From Pseudobythopirellula maris (GTDB lineage Bacteria; Planctomycetota; Planctomycetia; Pirellulales; Lacipirellulaceae): 64,000 nt of DNA. The first letter of the stretch is position 1; every line of letters starts with the position of its first letter. The stretch covers positions 992,001 through 1,056,000 of the forward strand of contig NZ_SJPQ01000001.1 of NCBI RefSeq assembly GCF_007859945.1. Reading direction: 5' to 3'. A program made the translations under genes and the position numbers. The notes below the pieces were generated by a model. The model did not search any database and was not told the DNA's origin. It saw only the letters and a program-made list of their open reading frames with translations. This document shows positions 57,674-64,000 of the stretch, one piece after another.

Positions 57674-58855
57674 ATGAACACACTGATCAGCCCCAACGAC
57701 ACGTGGACCTTGTGGGCGGTGATTGTCGCCGGCACGGCGGCCTCGATTTGGCTCGAGCACACCTACAAGTGGGCGGCTAAGCTGAGCGGCCCAGTCCTGG
57801 CGTTGGTGATCGCGATGGCGCTCTCGAACACCTCGATCATGCCGGCCGAGGCGCCCAGCTACGCATTCGTGGGCGATTTTCTGGTGCCGCTGGCGATCCC
57901 GCTGCTGCTGATGCGGGCGAACTTCTTCCGGATCGCGAGGAACACCGGCTGGATGTTCATCGCCTTCCACATCAGCGTCTTCGGCACCGTGCTCGGCGCC
58001 GTGCTGGCGACCTTGCTGCTCAACGGCCACGTCGACCAGATCGCCGAGGTGGCGGCGATCATGACCGCCAGTTACAGCGGGGGAGGTGTCAACTTCTTCG
58101 CCGTGCGCGAGTCGTTCGGCGTGAGTGAGAACCTCACGAACCCGCTGCTCGTGGCCGACAACTTCATCATGGCGGGGATGATCCTGATCCTCATCTCGAT
58201 CGCCGGCAATGCGTGGTTCCGACGCCACTACAACGCCCCGCACGCAACCGCGGCGGACGAAGACGAGGGCCCCGCCCAGGAGCAGTGGCGGCGCAAGCCG
58301 GTCAGCATGATGGACATCGCCGCGGGCTTGGCCGTGGCTTTCGTCGTCATCGCCTGCGCCCACCTGACGCACGACCTCTTGACGAGAAGCTTCGCCGAAT
58401 CGGTCGTCGTCACCATCCTTGGCAATCTGTTTGTACTGATCACTTTCTATTCGATGCTGGCCGCCACGTGCTTCGGCCGGATCGTCGAGAAGATCAACGG
58501 TTCCGAGGAGATCGGCGGCTTCTTGCTGTACGTCTTCCTCTTCGCGATCGGCCTGCCGGCCGACATCCCGGCCGTCATCCAGAACGCCCCGGTGCTCCTG
58601 ATTTTCTGTCTCATCATGGCGATGACGAACCTGATCGTGACTCTGCTGATAGGGCGACTGCTCCGAATCAATCTCGAAGACCTGTTGATCAGCGTCAGCG
58701 CAACGCTCGGCGGACCGCCCACGGCGCTCGCATTGACGATCGCCAAAGGCTGGCCCAAGCTCGCCGCGCCGGCGCTGTTGGTCGGCATCTGGGGCTATGT
58801 GATCGGCACCCTGCTGGGGGTGATGGTCGGTGAGCTGTTGCGGCGCTTCGTCTGA
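57674..58855 (+). CDS. DUF819 family membrane transporter-like protein
   Basis: The 393-residue polytopic protein has about ten helices and the DUF819 signatures YSGGGVNFFAVRESFGV and SATLGGPPTALALTIAKGWP, which look like paired re-entrant loops of a transporter. The family (YjcL-like) is uncharacterised or only recently linked to amino-acid-type substrates. It ends the epimerase-serine dehydratase operon, 47 bases after the PLP enzyme, and is the best candidate for its uptake or export system. Confidence 0.82.
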   Translation: MNTLISPNDTWTLWAVIVAGTAASIWLEHTYKWAAKLSGPVLALVIAMALSNTSIMPAEAPSYAFVGDFLVPLAIPLLLMRANFFRIARNTGWMFIAFHISVFGTVLGAVLATLLLNGHVDQIAEVAAIMTASYSGGGVNFFAVRESFGVSENLTNPLLVADNFIMAGMILILISIAGNAWFRRHYNAPHATAADEDEGPAQEQWRRKPVSMMDIAAGLAVAFVVIACAHLTHDLLTRSFAESVVVTILGNLFVLITFYSMLAATCFGRIVEKINGSEEIGGFLLYVFLFAIGLPADIPAVIQNAPVLLIFCLIMAMTNLIVTLLIGRLLRINLEDLLISVSATLGGPPTALALTIAKGWPKLAAPALLVGIWGYVIGTLLGVMVGELLRRFV

Positions 58856-59165
58856 CAGGCCCACTTCCGGCTGCTAATCAATAGACAGCGCATTGGTTTT
58901 GTATCGCGTGCGATCCACACGCACAAAAAAGCTCGCTTCGAGAGACACGCATTCTCCTTGTGATCGATTCTGCCCCCTGGAAACATAGACAAAGTAGTTT
59001 GCTCCTTCGCTGAATTCTTGACGCAGCAACTTGATGGCGGGTGAGCGCCGCAATTCGAAAGCGACCGTGTCCGGCGCCGCTTGAGCTTCTGGACCACGAG
59101 CCCGCTAGCGGGCGAAGCTTGCTGAACAACTTTCTGACGCACCACGAACGAATAGGTCAGTTCCA
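58856..59165. other. Intergenic region
   Basis: The 310 bases before the second PEP-CTERM gene contain no supported ORF; it presumably carries that gene's promoter. Confidence 0.45.
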
Positions 59166-60413
59166 ATGAAGATGCGACAACTGGGATACACGGCGGCATG
59201 GGCGGCGGGCGCGTTGGTGATGGCGGGCGAGGCGATGGCCGTCTCCGTAGCGGTGCCGAACTCGCAATTCGAGGCCCCTGGATTGGTCGCCACCGCGGCG
59301 CCGACCGAGAGCCGCGGCTCCTGGGGACTCGCCGCGTGGGCAGGCGGGAGCATCAGCGCCTACTCACCCGCAACCGCGTACCCGAGTCAGGACGGCGGCA
59401 ACGTCGGATCGCTCTCGATCGGCGGAGCCCAGTCGGGCGGTTCGGCCTTCTACCAAGACGCCGTGCTGATCAAGGAAGGAACCTACGAGCTCACGGTGGG
59501 TGTCGCGCAAGAGCCCGGCGCCGAACCGACCACCGAGCCGTTCCGGATCAATTTCGAGTCGACCGGTTTCGGCCCCCCCACGGCGCTCCTGGGCGAAAAC
59601 GATTTTGCCCTGGGCTCCTTCAGCAACACCGATCTGACGGACGTTACGGCGACCATCAGCATCCCCAGCGGCTCGCCCGAGATTGGCCGCTACCTGCGCC
59701 CCGTGCTTCTGCTCACCGGTCAAGACGCCGGCGCCAACCCCAGCGACCCGCGGGCGAGCTACGACCTCGACAACGTCCAACTGCAATACACGGCCCCGGG
59801 TGGCGCCCCGGAGTCGCTGGCCGTGGGCCAACATTCTTTTGACCCCTTGGTGTGGCAGCGGCCTGCCGGATCAGGCGGCAACGCCGGCGAGTACCGCCCG
59901 CTGGCGCCGGTCTTCGCCAATCAGGTTGGCGATCAGCTGGGTTTCATCTCGCTGCGTGACCACGCGGGCTCCTGGGGCGCTCTCTACCAAGACGTGACCA
60001 CGATCGGCGAAGGGACCTACACCATGACGATCGGGGTCGCTCACGAGCCCGGCTACGAACCGTTAGCCGCTCCGTTGTCGCTCAACTTCGAAGCGGTCGG
60101 CGGCGGGTTGCCCACCACCCTGATCGGTGCGAACACGATCCCGCTGGGGGCGATCAGCAACAACGAGTTCACCGAGATCACGGTCTCCGTGAACGTTCCC
60201 GTCGGCGCCGCGCAGATCGGCCAAGACCTGAGGCTCGTGATGGTCGCCGCGGGACAAGAGGCGGGCTCGAATCCGCAAGACCCGCGAGCCACTTATCTCT
60301 TGGACAACGTGCGGCTCGATTTTGTGGCGACGCCCGAGCCCACCTCGGCTGCGCTGGCGTGCCTGGTCATTACCGCCGGCGCGTGCCGCCGCGGGTCGCG
60401 CCGGCGATCTTAG
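59166..60413 (+). CDS. PEP-CTERM protein with duplicated domain, paralogue of the 38350 protein
   Basis: The 415-residue exported protein has a signal peptide (YTAAWAAGALVMAGEAMA). Two ~170-residue domains follow, of the same type as in the 38350 protein: AFYQDAVLIKEGTYELTVGV, DPRASYDLDN, GQHSFDPLVW, LYQDVTTIGEGTYTMTIGVA, DPRATYLLDNVRLDF. A PEP-CTERM tail (TPEPTSAALACLVITAGACR, RGSRRRS) ends the protein. It lacks the dockerin-like segment. The start has CCAATG without a strong Shine-Dalgarno. It is a single gene. The shared internal duplication indicates that the domain doubled before the two genes separated. Confidence 0.8.
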   Translation: MKMRQLGYTAAWAAGALVMAGEAMAVSVAVPNSQFEAPGLVATAAPTESRGSWGLAAWAGGSISAYSPATAYPSQDGGNVGSLSIGGAQSGGSAFYQDAVLIKEGTYELTVGVAQEPGAEPTTEPFRINFESTGFGPPTALLGENDFALGSFSNTDLTDVTATISIPSGSPEIGRYLRPVLLLTGQDAGANPSDPRASYDLDNVQLQYTAPGGAPESLAVGQHSFDPLVWQRPAGSGGNAGEYRPLAPVFANQVGDQLGFISLRDHAGSWGALYQDVTTIGEGTYTMTIGVAHEPGYEPLAAPLSLNFEAVGGGLPTTLIGANTIPLGAISNNEFTEITVSVNVPVGAAQIGQDLRLVMVAAGQEAGSNPQDPRATYLLDNVRLDFVATPEPTSAALACLVITAGACRRGSRRRS

Positions 60414-60699
60414 CGGGCGCCTCCAGCAGGTTGGTCTCGCTGCCTTCGAGCCGTCATGCGGATCATGGCGGGGTGGGTGACGCCTTCACGGCGCCACCGA
60501 CAGTAAGTGCTGCAGACGGTCTTCCAGTGGGTAAAGGCGGGCGGCAATTACGGCGAAACGATCCGACATCTGCCAACCGCCAAACCACTGAGATACCCTC
60601 AGTCAGTCAACACGCTGCGGCGTCTCCGGCCAAGGGCATCTAGTCGGAAGGTTGAAGCCGCAGCTGCTCACGCCTCGCGGCGCTACACGTGCAGCCTCT

Positions 60700-60724
60700 C
60701 ACCAGCGTCTTGCAGACGCTGGTG
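60700..60724. other. Perfect 11-bp hairpin
   Basis: CACCAGCGTCT (60700-60710), loop TGC, AGACGCTGGTG (60714-60724). No T tract follows. It could be part of an RNA, a binding site or a mobile-element end. Confidence 0.55.
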
Positions 60725-60783
60725 ATTGGTGTTGCATCTCGTGATGGTTTTCTCGACCACAGACGAGTGAGCAAATGCTCTGC

Positions 60784-60832
60784 CCTGCCGCGATTCAGCT
60801 CTGAACGCTGAATCGTGGCAGGCTCTTCTTTT
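60784..60832 (+). terminator. Terminator-like hairpin of unknown transcript
   Basis: A 16-bp stem pairs CCTGCCGCGATTCAGC (60784-60799) with GCTGAATCGTGGCAGG (60807-60822) with one G-T pair, followed by CTCTTCTTTT. No upstream ORF is assigned, so it may end a small RNA or the distant PEP-CTERM transcript. Confidence 0.55.
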
Positions 60833-61004
60833 GCATGAACCGTTCCTCATGTGATTCGTGAGCCGGGTTCTCTGCCTGCCCACGCTTGCGAACAGCGAAT
60901 TCTTTCGCAGATAAGATTGACCGGGGATCACTCAATCGCTATCGTCTAATTAATTCGCTGATTGGCGGGCTCCTCCTCTCACCCCGACACCCCAGGCGTA
61001 AACG

Positions 61005-61403
61005 ATGGCGCGCTCCGAATCCGAGCACCCGACCGAGCTGGAGCTCGAAATCCTCAAGGTCTTGTGGAACGAATCGCCTTTGCCGGTACGCGAGATCCGC
61101 TCGCGACTCGCCGATCAGGCGGGCCGGGAGCTGGCGCACAGCTCGGTGGTGACGATGCTAGGCATCATGCACCGCAAGGGCTACGTCCGCCGCCGCAAGG
61201 AGGGCAAGGCGTTCCTCTTCACGCCCAAAGAGAAGCGAGAGCTCGTCACCGGCCGGATGATGAGCGATCTCGTGTCGAAGGTTTTTGACGGCTCCCCCGC
61301 GGCGCTGGTGCTCAACCTGCTCGAGTCGACCGACGTCGACGCCGGTGAGCTCGCGGAGCTGCGGGCCCTCATCGCTCGGAAAACGAAGGAGCAAAAATCA
61401 TGA
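61005..61403 (+). CDS. BlaI/MecI/CopY-family repressor
   Basis: The 132-residue winged-helix protein has the pattern PTELELEILKVLWNESPLPV, HSSVVTMLGIMHRKGYVRRR, EGKAFLFTPK of BlaI-type repressors, which dimerise on palindromes and are cleaved on signalling. Its stop overlaps the ATG of a BlaR1-like sensor peptidase (ATGA). In planctomycetes such pairs are numerous and rarely concern beta-lactams. Confidence 0.92.
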   Translation: MARSESEHPTELELEILKVLWNESPLPVREIRSRLADQAGRELAHSSVVTMLGIMHRKGYVRRRKEGKAFLFTPKEKRELVTGRMMSDLVSKVFDGSPAALVLNLLESTDVDAGELAELRALIARKTKEQKS

Positions 61404-64000
61404 TCGCGCTCTTCGATGCAGCGACAAGCGGTTGCCTTTGCCTGACCCTGCTGCACTCTCTCTGGCAGATGGCGGTGTTGGCTGTAGCCGCCTGGGCCGC
61501 TGGCCTTGCGATGGGAAAAGACCGCTTGGCCGATCGCTACTGGGCGCATGTGGTGGCGCTGCTGCTCGGCGTTTTGGCGATGCCGGTGACGCACGCGTTG
61601 CTGCAAAAAGGGATCGCGGCGCCAGCCCTGGCGCCAACGGCTCGGCTAGAAAGTCCCGCCGGATTGTCGCCGGCGCCGAGCCCCGCCCCGCGTTATAGCG
61701 TGTCGGCGCCGATCGGCTTGGCGAATAATCCCACGCCATCCCCCGAAAACGAGGAGACCGTGGGCGTAATAGCCACTGCCGAGCCGACCAAGCCGCTCAG
61801 GGCCAGCGACGGTTGGCGGAAGGTGTCGCCGTGGCTGGCCTTGGCTTATGTCGCCGGCGTCGCACTGATGCTGCTGCGGCTGATCTTGGCGGCGGTGCGA
61901 CTCGAGAGGCTCGGCGGCCGTGCTGAGCCGCTGCTCGAAGGACCGGTCGCCGACGCCCTGCGCGACCTCTGCCGGCGTTGGTCGGTGGCGGTCCCTCCCG
62001 CGTTGGCCCACTCGAGCCGCACCGCGGTCCCCACCGTGGTTGGCCTCATCAAACCGACGATCCTGCTGCCGACCTCCGCCCTGACGGGGCTGTCGACCGA
62101 AGAGCTGGAGATGATCATCGCCCACGAGCTGGCGCACGTCCGCCGGCACGACGTGTGGGTCAACCTCGTTCAGCGGCTGGCCGAGGCGTTGCTCTTCTTC
62201 AACCCGGCCGCCTGGTGGTTGAGCCGCCGCGTCAGCACGCTGCGCGAGTACTGCTGCGACGAGGAGGCGTGCGCCGCCATCGCCCGCCGCGGCAGCGAGC
62301 CGCAACTGCGTTACGCCGCGGCGCTCTTGCGTGTCGTCGAGATGAGCCGGGGCGCCGCGGGCGAGAAGCAAGCCGCCGCCCTGGCCGCCACGGGACGCTC
62401 GCCCTCCGAGCTCCGCCGACGCGTGGCGCGGCTGTTCGGCGAGCCGCTCCCCGAGCCGCTGCGGCTGACCCGCGGCGGCGTGCTGGTCGCGGCGATCGGC
62501 GCGGCGCTGATCCTCGGGCTGCCGCCGCTGGCCGAATCGGAAACATCGACGGAAACATCGACGGAAACGTCAACGGAAACGTCAATAGTCTCGGCTAATG
62601 GGGAAAGTGAACCCGAAAGGGGGACCGCCAAGATCTCGGGGACCGTCGTGCTAGCGGACGGCCAGCCGTCGCCCGCTACGGGATGGATCTACTCCGATTC
62701 GGTCACCGTCAATTCCAGCAGTTACGCCACGGAAGGCCGCTTCAAGAGCGACTTCGAATGCGAAGTTGAATCGGGAACGGTCAACCTGCGGTTTTTCACC
62801 GACATGGGTTACGCCCCCGCTGTGGCAGGCCCGTTCGAGCTGCGCGACGGCGACGATTTGCGTGACGTGGTCGTCCGGCTCGTGCCGGGGTACTCCACTC
62901 CGCTGATTCTGCAGGACGAGAAGAACCAACCGGTCGCGGGCGCCACGGTGATGGTGCATCCTCTGCTGAACGGCAGCACAAACGGCCCCAACCACGAGCA
63001 GAAGACCGACGCAAAGGGACGGCTCCTGCTGGAGCACTTGGCTCCTGGGGTGCGCTACGAGTTCCGAGTCGAGGCCCCCGGCTTCCAGCCTCTGCGCACC
63101 GAACCCTTGAGGATGTACGACGGCGTGAGCCCCGTGCGTCTCTGGATGGCAAGGGCACAACCCGCCACGGGCCTGGTGCGCTTTCCTGATGGGTCGGCAT
63201 CACCGGGGGCTAGCCTGAACGTCCTCGCAGATGTGGAGCCTACGGGGTTCGTGAACAGTTACTCCTCGCCCGAGGAACTAACAACCACCTCGTCGGAGGG
63301 CCGCTACAAGCTCGATTCGTTAGGCGACGGCCACCACTATCTCATCTTGGTGGAAGCGGAGGACCACAACCGCGTGGTTGTCACGGACATCGAGTCCGGT
63401 CAACAAGACTCGCCGATTACTCTGCCTCAGCGGCACGACCTGGTGGTTCGCGTTCGAGGCGATCTTGATCAATTAAAAAAGCGCCACGGCAAACCTTACA
63501 TCAAGATTCAACAACGCTTCAAAGAGACATATGACCTTGGGACTGAACGCCGAGGCTATAGCCATCTGTTTACATCGAAGGCTCAAATCGAGCCCGTCGA
63601 AGGGGGAGGGCAGGCGATCTTCCGCGGCCTGGCGATCGACCTCCGCCCCGACGTCGCGCCGCAGACGGTAGAGGTCACGCTCGGCGAAAATGCCGAGACG
63701 AAGAAGACGGTCGAGATCCAACGCGATTCGGACCGCGCCACGTTCGTCGAGTACGACCTACGCCCGGCGGGAAGCGACAGCGACGAAGCCGTTGTTGCCA
63801 CCTCAGCCCCTCCCGCCCGCGAAGAGATTAACGTCGTGATCGCCAAACACGTGATCCTGCTCGAAGGGCAAGCGATCGCCACGCTCGACGACGTAGAGCA
63901 GCGGGTCAAGCAGCTGCGTGATCCGGGCAGCGCCATTATCAAATTCAGCAGCACGCCGGGCAGCCAGTATCACGGCGACATGTCGGATTTTTGGAAGCGG
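61400..64000 (+). CDS. BlaR1-like M56 sensor metallopeptidase with Cna-B-like repeats (partial at right edge)
   Basis: The open frame runs from ATG 61400 through the window end (867 codons, no stop). N-terminal helices (TLLHSLWQMAVLAVAAWAAG) and an M56 peptidase domain with MIIAHELAHVRRHD (HExxH) and the downstream EYCCDEEAC are followed by a last helix (GVLVAAIGAALILGLPPLAE). Then comes a four-fold ETST repeat linker, then at least three carboxypeptidase-regulatory/transthyretin-like domains (ISGTVVLADGQPSPATGW; PLILQDEKNQPVAGATVMVH; ATGLVRFPDGSASPGASLNV). The end of the window (EEINVVIAKHVILLEGQAIA) may begin an ExbD-like domain. It should sense an envelope signal and inactivate the BlaI-type repressor encoded just upstream. 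Confidence 0.88.
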   Translation, partial: MIALFDAATSGCLCLTLLHSLWQMAVLAVAAWAAGLAMGKDRLADRYWAHVVALLLGVLAMPVTHALLQKGIAAPALAPTARLESPAGLSPAPSPAPRYSVSAPIGLANNPTPSPENEETVGVIATAEPTKPLRASDGWRKVSPWLALAYVAGVALMLLRLILAAVRLERLGGRAEPLLEGPVADALRDLCRRWSVAVPPALAHSSRTAVPTVVGLIKPTILLPTSALTGLSTEELEMIIAHELAHVRRHDVWVNLVQRLAEALLFFNPAAWWLSRRVSTLREYCCDEEACAAIARRGSEPQLRYAAALLRVVEMSRGAAGEKQAAALAATGRSPSELRRRVARLFGEPLPEPLRLTRGGVLVAAIGAALILGLPPLAESETSTETSTETSTETSIVSANGESEPERGTAKISGTVVLADGQPSPATGWIYSDSVTVNSSSYATEGRFKSDFECEVESGTVNLRFFTDMGYAPAVAGPFELRDGDDLRDVVVRLVPGYSTPLILQDEKNQPVAGATVMVHPLLNGSTNGPNHEQKTDAKGRLLLEHLAPGVRYEFRVEAPGFQPLRTEPLRMYDGVSPVRLWMARAQPATGLVRFPDGSASPGASLNVLADVEPTGFVNSYSSPEELTTTSSEGRYKLDSLGDGHHYLILVEAEDHNRVVVTDIESGQQDSPITLPQRHDLVVRVRGDLDQLKKRHGKPYIKIQQRFKETYDLGTERRGYSHLFTSKAQIEPVEGGGQAIFRGLAIDLRPDVAPQTVEVTLGENAETKKTVEIQRDSDRATFVEYDLRPAGSDSDEAVVATSAPPAREEINVVIAKHVILLEGQAIATLDDVEQRVKQLRDPGSAIIKFSSTPGSQYHGDMSDFWKR
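62539..62586 (+). repeat. Four 12-bp tandem repeats within the BlaR1-like gene
   Basis: GGAAACATCGAC occurs twice, then GGAAACGTCAAC and GGAAACGTCAAT; they encode repeated Glu-Thr-Ser-Thr in the linker after the last membrane helix. The unit is a multiple of three, so copy-number change would alter linker length without frameshift. Confidence 0.85.

Larger units (their letters stand above)
60414..61004. other. Intergenic region with two strong hairpins
   Basis: The 590 bases contain no supported gene but two striking inverted repeats (60700-60724 and 60784-60822). Confidence 0.5.

Overview
The window looks like a chromosomal segment of a GC-rich planctomycete, most likely of the Pirellulales/Lacipirellulaceae type. 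The signs are a DUF1559 prepilin-like protein, PEP-CTERM exosortase substrates (one with a dockerin-like tail), a BlaI/BlaR1 pair with carboxypeptidase-regulatory-like repeats, XylR-type sugar regulators and a DUF1559-lipoprotein pair. This placement comes from gene families read by eye, not from a marker-gene search.

Left edge (0.2-2.46 kb): a DUF3124 membrane protein, a MITE-like repeat, an AstE/aspartoacylase-family deacylase and a tRNA-Arg(ACG). Directly upstream of the tRNA is the start of a planctomycetal integrase-like ORF, broken by a deleted IS5/IS427-type element. A decayed second copy of the same junction (5' end of the tRNA plus integrase start) lies at about 36.2 kb. I therefore read 2.46-36.2 kb as an old, decaying tRNA-Arg genomic island, possibly one of a tandem pair.

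Island content (2.7-36.2 kb): a very large CheB-CheR-PAS-GAF-histidine kinase translationally coupled to a NarL-type regulator. Next comes a minus-strand sulfide/persulfide operon (DUF442 phosphatase, TauE, MBL-rhodanese persulfide dioxygenase-like, two YeeE/YedE halves, DUF2243, DUF2892, DsrE, cytochrome c). Several of its members carry frameshifts or stop codons. A transposase relic, a DksA-like gene with a C7 tract, an animal-type transketolase and a di-haem MauG-like cytochrome follow. Then comes a stress/redox group: quinone oxidoreductase, DUF892 ferritin-like, YrhK, VKOR-like membrane protein, Rho_N/SAP protein, HhH protein, rhodanese, zinc alcohol dehydrogenase and a CYP152 P450. Several intrinsic terminators and a structured leader are visible here.

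Sugar region (36.6-50.4 kb): a XylR regulator, with an AT-rich repeat upstream, diverges from a run of plus-strand genes: PEP-CTERM/dockerin protein, prepilin, lipoprotein, GH127 beta-L-arabinofuranosidase-like enzyme, NCS1 permease with a 66-aa two-helix partner, polyol dehydrogenase, DCXR-type L-xylulose reductase, M23 PEP-CTERM peptidase and a BNR/sialidase-fold protein. GH127, an arabinitol/xylitol-type dehydrogenase and a DCXR homologue together suggest an oxidoreductive (fungal-style) pentose route, which is unusual for bacteria.

Amino-acid/murein-peptide region (50.4-58.9 kb): two secreted beta-lactamase-fold serine hydrolases, a dipeptide epimerase, L-serine dehydratase, an alpha-oxoamine-synthase-like PLP enzyme and a DUF819 transporter. 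The plus-strand genes form a tight operon. A second PEP-CTERM protein at 59.2 kb is a paralogue of the one at 38.4 kb. The window ends in a BlaI repressor and a BlaR1-like M56 sensor peptidase that runs off the right edge.
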